Notes: generated from the sequence alone by a model not told the origin. Numbered from the stretch's first letter, positions 1-12,761 are shown. The stretch is 64,000 nt of DNA from Patiria pectinifera (GCA_029964075.1 CM057142.1:24802392-24866391); one strand, 5' to 3'. Made by a program: numbers and translations.

Positions 1-823
1 TCTCCTATTTTTACTCAAAGTTGCCCCTCAGAAATCGTATAAAGGTCCACGTTTTTCCACTTCAGTCAACTCTTCAGAACCTCTGTCTTCTGTCTCCAAC
101 TTCTGTATTCTGGTACCCAGCCATACCCATAAGCTGATTCAGCCGTATGGTCTGAGGTTATAGTTCTGTACATACACAATACCGGTAGAATATTGAGTTC
201 TTGAAAATAAACCAGTTTTCCATATAGCTGAACTCCTAGCCATTACCAGTGTGTCTTTGTATAGTCTTCGTAGTCATTGTTCATCCTGCTCTTAGCCACA
301 GCTACCCTATCCTAACATATAGAGTATAGTCAAACATCACAAAGACTATAGCACCAAAACCTATATGTTACAATATAAGTATGATATAATTATGTATCAT
401 AATACTTTGCTATTTGGCTTTCTTAGTTGTAGTTGCATTTAGTTAATTGTGCAGTTTCTATAGTCGAAGTGGTATTCAGAGCTGGGAAGACAGTGACAGG
501 AGGCCTTGTAAGTGTTTGGTGATATGTACATTTAACATGAAAAAAGAGGGAAGATCGATCGAATGACTCAATGCCAGAGGTGGAGGAAACTTTGTTGTTG
601 GTTATGCACACTGTGTAGGCTTTTGTTTTCAGTGAGATGATCAGGAAGCATGTAAATAAGCTATGACAAAACAGCTTAGGAAAAGTAGTAAACGAAGTCA
701 GAGAATTTCATTTTAAAATTGTGTGTGACGAGAACCTTGTTTTATGAGGATACTAAACATATTTCTCTGCAGTCAGTCCTCTATACAGAGAGAGCATCCA
801 CACGAAGCACCCTCGTACTATCA
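1..823. other. 3' flank of the ST8Sia-like gene; nothing recognised
   Basis: This stretch lies downstream of the stop codon of the minus-strand ST8Sia-like gene. It probably holds its 3' untranslated region. I saw no clear AATAAA signal on the minus strand close to the stop, and no open frame that looks like a gene. Confidence 0.5.
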
Positions 824-1038
824 TTAACACGAACCAATGTGCAACTTGATGATTCCCTGCTCGTGTAAATACACTAAACCTCTGAACTCCTTGCCAAAAT
901 TGTGTGATGTGGTGCCGTTGATATCATTGTGGTAGTGATAGGACACAGCACGGCCATCCAGTGTCGTTGGAAAGGGCCAGAAACCGTAGACGTCTATTTG
1001 CTCACAGAAGTCCAATATTGATGAGAGTACGTGAAGGC
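824..1038 (-). CDS. ST8Sia-like alpha-2,8-sialyltransferase, last exon
   Basis: This is the C-terminal end of a GT29 sialyltransferase of the ST8Sia group, which moves sialic acid from CMP-sialic acid to sialylated glycans in the Golgi lumen. The acceptor CTGAG precedes base 1038. The exon starts with two bases that finish a Gly codon, then reads LHVLSSILDFCEQIDVYGFW. That is the second half of motif S, with the conserved Cys and the family signature YGFWPF. YHYHND follows (motif III region), then H-N-F-G-K-E, which fits the H-x4-E motif VS, and the protein stops after a terminal Cys (IGSC), as vertebrate ST8Sia enzymes do. The exon is 215 bases, two bases plus 71 codons including the stop TAA at 824. 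It is the last exon of a minus-strand gene whose earlier exons lie at 18828-18938 (probable), 28236-28386, 32804-32923 and 34914-35239. The family call is firm; the exact subtype is not. Confidence 0.92.
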
Positions 1039-1304
1039 CTCAGCACATGTAAATAAAAAATAAATGGTATAATCTGAAAATAGTCTAATCTTCGTTTCTT
1101 ATTTGGTGGCGGATCCAGGATTTTTTTTAATAGATGACTGAGGTTTTATTATTAATTTTTGTCCAAGGGAGATGTCGGCTGGAAGTGAGAGGCAAGCGTA
1201 TCTTCTTTGAGAACGTCTCTCAGAGAACCCGTGTCACCCGATGCTTGACGTGCCCCCGTCGCGCGCTGCGCCTCCCGAAATTCTGTGAGACTGAAAGGTA
1301 CATT

Positions 1305-1390
1305 ACATCATTTGCAGCTATCCAAAAAGTAAATGAAGAAGTTATTGCTGAAAAGCTTACTTGGTGTAAGGATTTCATTGATTCACCCCT
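1305..1390 (+). repeat. Fragment of a dispersed repeat (GCAGCTATCC family)
   Basis: The text around GCAGCTATCCAAAAAGTAA recurs at 40915-41010, 44012-44345 and 48433-48775, each followed by a related GTTGAAAA...CATACTTGGT block. The two longest copies show a unit of about 340 bp. This is a short fragment of that family inside a sialyltransferase intron. An open frame runs across it on the plus strand, but the repeat nature argues against a gene. Confidence 0.7.
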
Positions 1391-1397
1391 ATATTGA

Positions 1398-2010
1398 AGT
1401 GGTGCAGTCCTAAAAGTTCAGCCCAATAGCATAAGGTGCATCATCCTAGACCCAGTCTTTTGTAAACTTAGCGCGTTATATAAACAACTAGCAGCAGCCA
1501 GCTCTTGGGGTAGCAGTGTGTTACATAATCGCTCTTTCTTCAGCAAGCAGTTAACAATTTTGGTGGTAGTTGTGGTTGCATTTGCAGCAGCAGCAAAAAG
1601 CCATGGTTGTGCAATTTTGCCCAATTTGGAGTTAACGACAGTCATAGGTCAGGTGTTTAAACAAGGGTAACCAGGGAGTTGTTTTGCCAACAGTGAAAGG
1701 TAGCTGTGTGATTTTGGGTGTGTGTAGTTTGAACTGGAATGGGAGAGTGATGATCAAGGTGATCAGATCAGATCAGATACTTCTACTTCTACGTCGATAA
1801 TTAACAGTGCGTCCAATTGTATATCTCGTCAATTTGCTTGGCGTAGCGATAGAGAGTAAATGTAATTTTGAAGTATAGTGTGATCTCCTGTATGGTGTGT
1901 GTCATCGCTTGAACCTAAGCCAACAGGCATAGTTACAGCTATAGCAGGCAATAGTCAGCAATTCCTAAAAGCCTATTTGAGGCATTTGAAATTTGGGCTT
2001 GATCTACAAG
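1398..2010. other. Intronic sequence, nothing recognised
   Basis: This lies in the last intron of the ST8Sia-like gene. There is a short GATCA-type simple stretch near 1752-1782. I saw no conserved coding frame or transposon end. Confidence 0.4.
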
Positions 2011-2962
2011 CAGTGGCGTAGCCAGGAATTTTTCAGTGGGGGCTGGGGGCTGGAACATTTCATGGGGGGGGGCGTCATGTAGGGGCGTCAATCGCTTCTC
2101 AAAAGTGGGGGGGGGGGGACATACCTTGATCAGAACTGATGCGAGCGCGAAGCGCGAAGCTCTTACGGCGTAGGGGTTCGGTGCCCGCTTAAGGGCCCCG
2201 AAAAAAATTGGATTCTAGATGTTCTGTAGTGTGATCTGAAGCAATTTCTAAGTTACCACTTTCCTCCATGCTTTAACTAATATTTTCTTAGGAAAAGATA
2301 ATTATTTGAACATCGTTTTCGAGGTTGGAGTCATTGAATCAGCTATCGGTATTATGAGCTATAGGCGTGGGGTTCGGGGCCCGCTTAAGGGCCCCGAAAA
2401 AAATTGGATTCTCGATGCTCTGTGGTGTGATCTGAGGCAATTTCTTACCACTTTAACCAATAATTATCTTAGCACAAAAGATAATAATTAAAAAATAATT
2501 TTCGAGGTTTTCTCAGCTAAAGGCATAAGAAAATTTTTTGAACATTGTTTTCGAGGTTGGAGTCATTGAATCAGCTACCAGAATTCTGAGCTATAGGCGT
2601 GGGGTTCGGGGTTCGCTTAAGGGCCCCGAAAATTTTTGGATTCTAAATGCTCTGTGGTGCTATCTGAGGCAATTTCTGACCACTTTAACCAATATTTTCA
2701 AAAGCAAAAGATACATTGTAGTACATAATAGGGCCCTGTAAATGAGACAGAAGTTCAAAAAATCTGGGGGGGGGGGGACATTTGATATTATGTCCCCCAC
2801 CCTTCGAAAAAGTGGGGACCAGTCTGTCCCCCCAGGATTGACGCCCATGGCGTCATGTAGATCAATGATAATTTTTTTTAGAAACTCAAAATCTCAGTGG
2901 GGGCGACGGGGGCAAGGTTTCATGGGGGGGGGGGGCTGACGCCCCCCGTGGCTACGCCACTG
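2011..2962. mobile_element. hAT-like non-autonomous element with internal repeats
   Basis: The ends are CAGTGGCGTAGCCAGGA on the left and the complement GTGGCTACGCCACTG on the right. The same ends bound a 198-bp element at 27184-27381 that has a perfect 8-bp target duplication, so the family behaves like a hAT transposon. Here the flanking 8-mers (TCTACAAG and ATTTCAAG) agree at five of eight bases. The inside holds three copies of a block around GGCGTGGGGTTCGGG and TTAAGGGCCCCGAAAA, starting near 2167, 2362 and 2597. G-rich tracts next to the ends match those in the shorter copy. No transposase is visible. Confidence 0.8.
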
Positions 2963-3259
2963 ATTTCAAGGAATTTTAATTGGTCTATTATTATTATTTA
3001 GCTTATATGAATGGAGGAGAAAGTTTGTGCGTGGCCGATTCGCGTGATATCGCTGACTGAAACTGTGTGACCCACGGACCACCTGACTATAATACGTGTT
3101 CCGTGGTGTGAGCGAGCAGTGCAGTGGGTGTTAATACGCATTTTAGATTATCATTGTGCGCTATGTCACGCCGGTTGTCAGCTTACTGGTCCGCGGTCGC
3201 CGGTCGAAGGGTCGTTTCTCAGTGGTCATCATGTGGATCATTCGCGACTTTTTAGATTT

Positions 3260-3325
3260 AGATCAATGATAAGTTTTTTAGAAACTCAAAATCTCAGTGG
3301 GGGCGACTGGGGGAACAAGGTTTCA
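3260..3325. repeat. Fragment of the CAGTGGCGTAGCC hAT-like family
   Basis: The text GATCAATGATAA, a T-run, then GAAACTCAAAATCTCAGT and a G-rich tract matches the interior of the elements at 2011-2962 and 27184-27381. The terminal inverted repeats are not present here. Confidence 0.7.
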
Positions 3326-4650
3326 CACCAAGGATAAATCCAGGATTTTGAGACACCACACAACCGTAAGTTTCTTTATGAAGCAATTTAAAGATTTCTC
3401 TTGTATATTGTAACTTATCAGCTTGAGAATAAAGTGCATTTTTGCCTTAAGTTTAATTTGAAGGATAATTGGCAGTAAGAACTTTTGCTTAAGATTACTT
3501 TGATTTTCTTAAATTGATTGGTAGTTGAAGATTGGATTGATGTTTGAAAATATTGGAATTATGGACTATAATATTTGATGTACATACTGAAGTAACGTTT
3601 TCGAATTTGAAGAAAACAGTGTTCAGATAACTGGTACATTTATGGCAAGGAAATATCAGTATAGTGTGAATCATGTTCATTTAAGGAGATTACCAGTGTT
3701 ACTGAATTTGTAGATACCACACTGATATCAATATAAGATGTTTATTGTGAGACAAACTTTGAATATTTTGTAAATAGATGGTTGCCTGTTGAGGAAGCAG
3801 CGCCGAGATGAAGATGTAGATCAGTCAAGGCGTTAGAGATCTGATTCGGCTGTAGGACACCCAACCAAGGTGGCGGTGTATCCAAAGATCAACCGGCATC
3901 AGACGTTCCTAATTGCTACTCACATCAGGATATCCTTACAGTCAATACCTTGTTTTAATTGGACTGTGACTCTCTAAGTTTAACGTAATTTGTTTTACAA
4001 GTAAAAAACGTAAGATAAGAAAATAATAATGTGTAATTTGGATATAATTGAGAAGGAAAGACAATACCGGTAGTTAAGAAGTTGTAAATAATTGTAATTT
4101 GTTTTGTGAATAGACCAGAAGCAGTAAAAGAGACTATTCTGTTTGGTGTAGTTCTTTCGTTGTTCTGTCGAAGTAATAGTTGTAGACAAGTTGGACACAA
4201 TTCAGGAAAATCCTGGCACTTGGTTTAAAGATAGCAAAAGCACTTCACTACCTGTTGTCGTCCATCTTGTTCCATTTATTGTTTTCTGCCAAAGATTTGC
4301 CACCGACGTGTAGTGGTCAGGATGCCCAAAGATCGGTTGCAGACCTACTGATTTCTTCGCAACACTCGCAGCTTGGATGAGCATTTGGTACCTCCACTTG
4401 AAAGCAAAAGCCGGCAGAAACAGAAGACTTCCCTTGAATTGTTTCAGTGCTTCTGCAAATCGTGTGCGATCTTCTTTTCTCCTGAGCGAGCTGTACCTGG
4501 AAAATGCACGAAAATAAGCTTAGAAAATTGTTAGTGTGTTAAAAAAAAGGTCAGGTCAGCTAAACAAAATGCGAGATGCGAGATGCCAGATAAATATATA
4601 TAAATAGCAGTGTATAGCCAAACAATGCTGCAAAATTTGCGCAGAAAATG
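3326..4650. other. Intronic sequence, nothing recognised
   Basis: AT-rich sequence without a coding frame I could link to a gene family. The open frames here are short and have no flanking splice sites that make a convincing exon. Confidence 0.4.
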
Positions 4651-4654
4651 TGTC

Positions 4655-4865
4655 ATTAAATGTGCGACATAATAGTGCGTAGTTTCTGCGATACAATGTG
4701 CAACATCGCGGAAATCTGCGTAGACTGATTTCTGTGATAAAATGTGCGAAATCTCAGGAATCTGCGCAGATATCCGCGATAAAATGTGCTATATCGCAGA
4801 AATCTGCGCAGAAAATGTGCGATAAATGTGCGACATTGCAGAAATCTGCGCAGAAATGGCGATGA
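4655..4865. repeat. Degenerate tandem repeat, TGCGCAGAAATGTGCGA type
   Basis: About five diverged units of a motif combining GCAGAAATCTGCGCAG, itself close to a palindrome, with ATGTGCGATAAA. The period is roughly 40 bp. The open frame on the minus strand across this array simply reflects the repeat. Confidence 0.75.
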
Positions 4866-5223
4866 GTGATGTCCCTTCAGGGCCACCATACTTTGAATTC
4901 ACATGAATTTAATCTTTCCACACAAATATAATTAAATACCGTTTTAACATGTGAAGTTAAGATCAGTGTCAGTTCGAGAAAATGAATATGTACGGAGTGC
5001 GCGCTGTAAGTGCCGCACTCCCACTGTACAGGGTGTCAGTGCGTGGAAAACGAAAATAACCCGGTTCTGTATAATACGCGTGTGTACCGCGCACTCACAC
5101 TCACGCGCAACTGGGTGTCAGTTCGCGGTGTCGGTGACATGCTGTTGCCATTTTCTACACCTGAAACATGTCATCAACACCGACTACCATAAAGTACATT
5201 CAGGAACTGGTGGCGCAATTCTC

Positions 5224-7057
5224 ACCCTTACAGGAATGTCATATGGGCGTCCCATGGGGAAACCCATGAGGTCATCAAGAACACCATGAAAGTTAAAATA
5301 ATCACCATGGAAGATCCTATGCTCATCATGGGAAACCCATGGGAACACCATGGAGATTGTATGGACACCATGTGAATGTGGGGATTTTATGGACATCATG
5401 GGAACACCATGGGGATTTCATGGACATCATAGGAACACCTTGGGGAATTTACGAACACCATGCATGGGGATTTACTTGACAACATACGATAATCATGGGG
5501 ATTTTATAGATCCATGGGTACACCATGATGATTTTGGGCGCCATGGGAACACCATAATGTGGGTGATACCATAATATCACCCACATGATGGGTGATACCA
5601 TATATCACCCCCATGATGGGTGATACCATGCACCCACACTCATGGGAGATTTAAAAGACAGCACGGTGACCCCGGTGTGTGTTAAACTGGAAAACATGCA
5701 TATGCCATGGGAGCCATAATGGGCCCACTTAGCTCCCAGGTTATAGGCAAACCTTTGTTAAATGTAATTACTTATTCGCCTTTACACAGGGTTCAACCTT
5801 AACTTTTTTGTTCACTAGCCAGCCGGGCTACTAAAACAGATTCTTTACTATAGCCCGCGGGCATTTTCACTAGCCCGCACGTTTTGTTCCTTTATAGAGT
5901 CTCATAAACAGCAATGTGCATACAAAGTCATGTAAAACGTGTATAGAGCCTGCAAGTGTACCCCTGGTGGCGCGCTTCAGGGCCCCTCGAAAAGGAAATT
6001 AACGTGTAAAGTTGATTTTTTTTTTTAAAGAAAAGCATCCTCGGAAGTTTTTGGAAACTGAAAAATCGCATGACGTGAAAGAGAAACATCGTGTCAAAAA
6101 TTGACCTCTCACTTCCAAGAACTTCCGGTGGACTAGTAGAACTCGATCACTCGTTCAAGGATATTATACAATTTATGAAATAATTTTGTGGCGGATAATT
6201 TTTTTTTAACAAATTGAAGTATAAAATTACCTTTGATAAGAACTGTATTAAAACGTGATCCAAATGGGCCTGAATAAATCGAGAATCAATAGAAGCAAGT
6301 AGGTAAATATTCGTGTCGTTATCGTTTTCGTTTTCACGCAAGTACGCCGGATGTGAAAACAGACGTGATCAAACAATTAAGGAGACCTTTGTACGAAAAT
6401 AAGTCGTAAGTAAAATTCGTTTTTATCCATTTCCAACTGATTTCTCCCTTATTCGTAGGCAATTTTGTCACTGTTTTTAATAAACAGATCTAATAACTTA
6501 ACTGTTGATAAAATTATTCACATATTGATACAGGTTTGCCTCCCGAACTGAAAGATTTATTTCTTCCTGACCGTTCATCTTTGCCGTAGCCCACTGTTTG
6601 ACTCGCCAGCCAGGCTATATAGTTTGACTAGCCTATCGCTGTTTTGACTCGCATTTGGCTATATAGTGGCTTCTGCTTATTTCGAACCCTGCAAATTAAA
6701 AATGTTTCCCATACGGTCATGGAGGTTATCAATAATTTCTTCAACCCCCATCGGAGTTCCGTGATGTGCCTTAGGCCTATAGGCCTATATCCCATTCGGT
6801 GAACAGTGCAAATCGCATGGGGTCAAAATGTATTAAGAAAGTTGTTATGAAAAAAAAATACCATGGAGCAATTTGGAATCTTTTGAGAAATGATAGGAAA
6901 CCATTGATGGGAAAAACCTACATGAAATTTGCCATGGGAAAAAAATTCATGGGGAAAAGCCCAAGCATAGGAAAAATCCCATGCTATTGGCCAATTCACC
7001 ATGTAAATCCCATGGGGTCCCATGGGAAATTTTCCCATGGGAAATTTCTGTCAGGGT
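5224..7057. mobile_element. Foldback-like element with CATGGG repeats, carrying an insert
   Basis: Both ends carry matching inverted sequence: ACCCTTACAGGAAT at 5224 and its diverged complement ending TCTGTCAGGGT at 7057. Next to each end are degenerate repeats of ACACCATGGGGATTT type (left, about 5240-5640) and CCCATGGGAAATTT type (right, about 6800-7050). CCATGGG is itself nearly palindromic, so the arms pair with each other and within themselves. The middle is mostly a second element at 5787-6691. No transposase was seen. Confidence 0.6.
5787..6691. mobile_element. Nested element with CAGGGTTC ends
   Basis: The left end reads CAGGGTTCAACC and the right end is the complement, TTCGAACCCTG. 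Inside each end are related phrases about CACTAGCCAGCCGGGCTA and CTCGCCAGCCAGGCTATA. The CAG start and AT-rich centre recall hAT-type miniature elements, but I could not see a matching 8-bp target duplication. It sits inside the CATGGG-repeat element. Confidence 0.55.
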
Positions 7058-9040
7058 CATCAAATCAAGTTAAGTTCCCAGCTGAAGCTTTTGCTAATTT
7101 TGATGGGAAGCATAAATAATTAGCCACTGGCACCAAATTAACCTGGACAAGGGAAGGCATTAAACGACAGTAATAAGTCAGTCCGTTTTGGATCACGTCG
7201 TTGAAGCTGATCGCAAATACATGAACACTGAAGTGCTCGAGCATTAAGCCATTCCGAGTAGCCGATACCAGCCCCTCTGGTTGGGCAACAGTCGAGGAAT
7301 ACGAGAATAACGAGTTGGCCAACGAGTCCGATGATGGCAATGTGACCAGTCGACCGATTTATAATACGGTCAACCGGTCCCTTGACAAGCTTGCTTTTCG
7401 TTCTTAATCCACCTGGTCTATTTTGGCGAATCTCTTACCACCTTCTTCAAATACCCATGTCTGTAGCTCAGCTGTTGTACATTTGTAAATATTCCTGTGA
7501 ACAAAACTTGATCCTTGTAATAGTGCGCCCTCTAGCGATAACGTATATCATGCAAATTTCATGCAGCGATATGCACAATTATTCGCACATGTTGAGCAGT
7601 CGGCTTTGCGAATGCGAAACCCTCTTTCATAGCTTTTCGTGGCCGAAGTTTTATATTGTTTTGCATATCTGTTTTTGGAGCCATCTTACGAAACATTGGG
7701 CGTGGGCCACGCTAGATAGTTTTCCTGTACCGTCCGTGCCAGCTTTCAGACAGTATCAGCTCTGAACTTTGTCTCGAGCACACCTAAATTCAGCGACTTC
7801 GTAGCGTAGTTTTGCTTGCGACATTTTGTTCTGCATCCTGATCACACTTCGTGTGAAGTGCTGGGAGTCGTGGTGGCACAAGTCGTGGAAGGCTGCGTGT
7901 TGAACCATATTCAGTCTCATCCATTCCGCCATCTTGTCCTGGATTGAACTAGGTTCTCGACATCAAATATTGTTGATCCATCTGCCACATTTGACTGTCG
8001 TTTAGTTGATAGAAAAAATTGTCATTCACATTTGGCGTAGATTAGATTTTTTTTATTTTTTTTTATTTTAATTTGTTGTAATATATATATTACACATTGC
8101 ACTTCTCTTGGTGCTTCTCATTCTGCATTGCTGTTATCCTTTATTTCTTCATTGTTACCTTGTAACAACAAACAAGAGAAAGGGCAGCAGAAGAGGGGGC
8201 AAAAAAAGTCAAAAGCTGTGTCCAAAAAGAAGTCTGGGCCAAGAGATTCAAGACCAGTGACCACCAGACGCCTGCTCCCGCTACTACTTCTGTTCTTCCT
8301 CATCTCAATTCCATTTTCTTCGTTTTTTTAAATTTCAGTTTATGTATTTACAAGCATATATACATAGGCTTTTATCTTTAAAGGGAAGATACAACATTTG
8401 CAAACATCACAAAACAAAATGATCAAATTATCATGAAATACCTTACTGGATTGTTAGGGAATGACAGTCTAAAGCATCCTGTAAAATCGTGGTTCCTGGT
8501 GCGCTATAATTCTCAAGAAAAATGGTATTTTTCCAACGCTGGTCGACCGACCAGCGTTGGAAAAAAACTGGCTTTTTTCAAAACTTGCTTCTAATTTTTC
8601 ATAATTAGTTATTCATTGTTTTCTTTGCAATTGATTTCACACCTGTGAAGGGGTACAAGCCTGCTAGACTGATTCTCTGACCTTACAATTCCCAAAAGTC
8701 TATAAATTGCTCCGTTTCATCTTAAGTGGGATCGGGGAACCAGACTACAAGAACAAGATTGGTTTTCTTAGTTTTTCCAACACCTACAAGCCCAAAACGT
8801 GAAACAAGTCATTTTTAACAATATTTGCGATAACATACAAATCCTCCAAATCCATTTATTTCTGAAAATTGCAGCAAAAGCAAATGTTGTACATTCCCTT
8901 TAAACTGTTTGTTTTTATTCATGATACTGAAAACCAATACACTTTACAGTTTATTGTGTTGAACTATTATGTCATAATTGTGTACTCAATGGAGTGTTCC
9001 TAGAATTGGAATGGGAGCCGAGATCAAAGAAAGAAAAGGT
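7058..9040. other. Intronic sequence with a short perfect palindrome
   Basis: No gene recognised. A low-complexity T-rich and ATAT tract lies at about 8048-8092. An open frame at 8128-8331 is rich in Lys, Ser and Leu and matches no family I know. A perfect palindrome lies at 8528-8565 and is listed separately. Confidence 0.4.
8528..8565. repeat. Perfect 18-bp-arm palindrome
   Basis: TTTTTCCAACGCTGGTCG, then AC, then its exact complement. The stem ends in T-runs and A-runs like a small hairpin element. No coding role is visible. Confidence 0.9.
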
Positions 9041-9497
9041 AGATTTCCTAAGTAATAATAATACAAATAATAATACAAAGTATTTATATAGCGCTTTACA
9101 AAGAACAAAGCGCTAAACACGCATCCACAAAAAAAAAATAACAGACCCAATACGAATACGATTACGATTGGACTTGGAACAAGAATGTGTTCAGGAGATG
9201 TTTGAATACAGGCAGCGAGACCGCCTCTCTCAGACAGGAAGGAAGCTGGCATTCCACATGCGAGGGGCAGCCACAACGAAAGAGCTATCTCCGGCCTTCT
9301 TCCTACTTCTAGGGACAGAAAGCCGGGTCTGATCAGATGATGAGCGGAGTCGGTGTCTGTAAGCATCAGGAATATTTGAGTGATGTGAATGTAATAGGTC
9401 AACCAGATATGAAGGAGCTTGATTGTTGAGAATTTTGTACACATGGGTGAAGATTTGAAGGTTATCCTCTGTTTAACAGGGAGCCAATGTAGCTCTG

Positions 9498-9826
9498 TCA
9501 CAACTGATAATGTAGTAACCAACGGATAATGTATCACCAACCGATAATGTCACACAAATTGACCAATACTGTATCACTAACCGATAATGTAAGATAAATT
9601 GACTGATAGTGTAGTAAAAATGTACTACACTATCAGTCGATTGTTGTTACATTATCGGTCTTACCCGATAATGTAACAAATATTGACCGATAGTGTAGTA
9701 ACATTAACTACACTATCGGTTTATTTCTGTTACATTATCAGTTAGTGATACAGTATCGGTCAATTTGTGTGACATTATCGGTTGGTGATGCATTATCAGT
9801 TGGTTAATACATTATCAGTTGTAACA
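9498..9826. mobile_element. Palindromic miniature transposon (GATAATGT repeats)
   Basis: The 7-bp sequence AGCTCTG flanks both sides (9491-9497 and 9827-9833) as a target duplication inside the LINE. The ends pair as CAACTGATAATG and CATTATCAGTTG. The body is built of many GATAATGTAG / CTACACTATC units that fold into one long imperfect hairpin centred near 9655-9670. No protein is coded. Confidence 0.82.
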
Positions 9827-10509
9827 AGCTCTGCCAGCAGGCCCTCAGAAGGCTGGTCCCGGACGCATGCGAAGACCAGCCGAGCAGCCTTGTTTTGTAG
9901 GCGCTGTAACCATTTGGGATCATTTTCACGAGCACCTAGCAAAAGAGAGTTCGCATAGTCGAGATGGGACAGGCCACAAGAATTCTGACGGCGTGATGGC
10001 AGGCATCCTGTGTAATAAACCGGCGAATATATACGCCACAGGTTGCGTGTGTGGAAATTAACAGTTTTACAAAGAGAGCCAACGTGATGAGACTTTTCAA
10101 AGAAGAATCCAGCGTGACAAAGTCCTTAATGGATGTGGAAGCTGGAATGCATAAGTTTCCCAATTCTAATTGGAGATCAGGGAGATTAGCAACAACATGA
10201 TTACTGGCGAAAACAATGAACTCAGTCTTGTCTTGGTTAAGATTCAGACATCCATTCATTGATCATGAAAACGCAAGATGATAAATTGCCAAGTACCTGT
10301 TGACAATCACCTTTCAGCCTTCAGATTTAGGGTCAAACTCAGCATCAAGCTGGATATCATGATCTCACCGATGGGATTAAGGTACATAATGAACCCCAAC
10401 GGACCTACTACAGATCCCGGGGGGTATGGAATAGGTGAAAATGTGTTCTTCGGACAAATCTCCTTTGATGGAAACCTTAGCTGTGGGGTCTTTTAGGTAT
10501 GCCATGTGC

Positions 10510-10522
10510 TGAACCAAGACTC
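10510..10522 (+). repeat. Left target-site duplication of the RTE-like LINE
   Basis: TGAACCAAGACTC occurs here and again at 12278-12290, directly flanking the RTE-like insertion. A 13-bp duplication is normal for LINE integration. Confidence 0.95.
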
Positions 10523-12277
10523 TGCTTTCTTAAGCAGAAAGTACAAAACAAAGGTTGTAAGAGAGGCACTGGAGAGAAATAGAGGACCAAAAGTGGTTGA
10601 TAGAAAGCTACAAAAAGGAAAGGATCTTATGTCGGCTATAAAATTACAAGATGGAACTGTTACATCAGACAGAACAAAAATAAACAAGCGTGTGGAGGAA
10701 TTCTACACTCATCTGTATGATAACCCAAATCCAGACTGGAGAACAACTGTAGACTGGGACGAGAAGGCTACTGATGTCCCACCGATTATGAAAGAAGAAG
10801 TAGAACAAACACTAAAAAATATGAAGAAAAGTAAAGCCCCAGGAGAGGACCAGCTTACTTCTGACATTCTACAAGTTGGTGGAAATGAACTTTTGGAGAA
10901 AATAACAAGTCTTCAACGAAATAATGGAAAAGGAAGAACTTCCTACGCAGTGGAATTGTGCAAAAATCATACTTCTATTCAAAAGAGGAGACAAACAGAA
11001 TGTGAAAAACTACCGACCAATAAGTCTGCTCCCCCACCTCTACAAGCTCTTCAGCAGAATTATAGGTGGCAGAATAGAGCGAATCTTGGAGGAAAACCAA
11101 CCAAGAGAGCATGCAGGATTTCGAGCTGGTTACGGAACTGCGGACCATCTTCACACATTAAATCAACTAATAGAGAAAGCAAGAGAATACCAATTCAGCC
11201 TGCACCTTGGATTCATCGATTACGAAAAAGCGTTTGACAGTCTGGATCAGGAATCTATGCTACTAACACTGAAGAAATTCAGCGTCGAGGCCAAGTACTT
11301 AAACATAGTGAAGTTGATCTACAGAGATCCTTCGGCAAAAGTCTACATCGGCTCCTGCATCACCAATGTGTTGCCAGTTAAGCGAGGAGTTCGTCAGGGA
11401 GATCTGATCTCACCTAGACTTTTCACTTCAACACTAGAAGAAGCCTTCAGAAGCTTGGACTGGGAGAACAAGGGTGTCCGTGTTGATGGAGAACAACTTA
11501 CCCATCTGAGGTTTGCGGACGACATCTTTTTATTGAGTCACGACCCAGAGGAACTGAATGGTATGATGCAAGAGCTCGATGCGGCAAGTAGAAAAGTTGG
11601 CCTTAAGATGAATATGAAGAAGACGAAAGTGATGTCCAATTCCAACACAGGCATAACACAATTTAAAGTGGGGAATGAAACACTGGACACAGTAGATGAG
11701 TACATATATTTGGGACAGAAGATCACATTTAAGGTTGGGAATTCAGAGGAGATTCAGAGGAGAATACAACTTGCATGGGCAAAATTTGGCAAGTTGAGTT
11801 ACATATTCAAGGACAGAAAAATACTGCAAAAGATGAAGCGTCAACTCTTCGACCAGTGCATCATCCCAGTTTTAACATATGGCGCTGAGACTTGGGCACC
11901 TTCAAAGAAATCAGAGCAAAAATTGCGAGTCACTGTACGGGCAATAGAAAGGATAATGGTTGGGGTCACAAAGAGAGACAGAATAAGGAACGAAGATCTT
12001 AGAAGAAAGACAGGGGTGCAAGACATAATAGATCAAAAAGAAAAAGTGGAGTTGGGCAGGACATGTCATGAGAAGAGACAACCACAGATGGACCCTGAAA
12101 GTAACGGATTGGACGCCATTATTATTGAAGAGGCGAAGAGGAAGACAGCCTAAGAGATGGCGAGATGAAATCTCTGATTTCATAGGGAAGAAATGGAAAC
12201 AACTGGCAAGGGATCCAAAAGCATGGAAAGTTAGTGGAGAGGCCTTCATCCAGCAGTGGATTGAATTAGGCTAATGA
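10523..12277 (+). mobile_element. RTE-like LINE, 5'-truncated, reverse transcriptase
   Basis: A non-LTR retrotransposon fragment on the plus strand, inserted opposite to the CR1/L2-like LINE that hosts it. The coding part begins in the linker before the reverse transcriptase. It continues with KSKAPGEDQLTSDIL, NYRPISLLPHLYKLFSR, GFIDYEKAFDSLDQES, GVRQGDLISPRLF and the catalytic box FADDIFLL. It ends in a C-terminal block with RGRQPKRWRDEISDF, like other RTE-type proteins. The endonuclease is missing because of 5' truncation. The frame changes twice, near 10915 and near 12055, so it is inactive; otherwise the reading frames are long and well kept, which suggests a fairly young copy. Exact 13-bp repeats flank it. 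RTE is my best family call; another RT clade with the same C-terminal block is possible. Confidence 0.85.
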
Positions 12278-12290
12278 TGAACCAAGACTC
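12278..12290 (+). repeat. Right target-site duplication of the RTE-like LINE
   Basis: Second copy of TGAACCAAGACTC, directly after the LINE 3' end that reads GGCTAATGA. Confidence 0.95.
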
Positions 12291-12761
12291 AACTGTACCT
12301 CTTATGGCTCTGGAGTCTATGTAGAAGGATGCAGTGATCGACCGTGTCGAAGGCGGCCGACATGTCAAGCAAGACCACAAAACAGCTTTGTTTTTATCCA
12401 TGGAACAAAGAATATCATTTTTGACCCCAAGAAGGGCGGTCTCGGTACTGTGATGACGCTTGTACGCGGACTGGAACTGTTCACCTAGTTTGTAGCTGTC
12501 CATGTTGTCAATCACTTGACATTTCACGGCCTTCTTTATAACCTTGGACAGAAAAGGTATGTTGGAAACAAGTCGATAACTCTTTAACTGATTACGGTCA
12601 AGTGAACTGTTCTTAATTACAGGAGTTATGATGGAGTGTTTAAGATTTGATGGGAAAATTCCAGATGAGAGGGAGGCATTAACAACGTGTGTGATAACCG
12701 GGAGAAGAGTGGACAGATTTTCTTTAACCAACCAGGATGGTACAGTATACAAATATAACAT

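Noticed and set aside
8986-9540. A 184-residue open frame on the minus strand
   Set aside because: It runs across the LINE 3' end and into the palindromic insert in mixed frames; the real LINE C-terminal frame is the overlapping one at 9230-9442.
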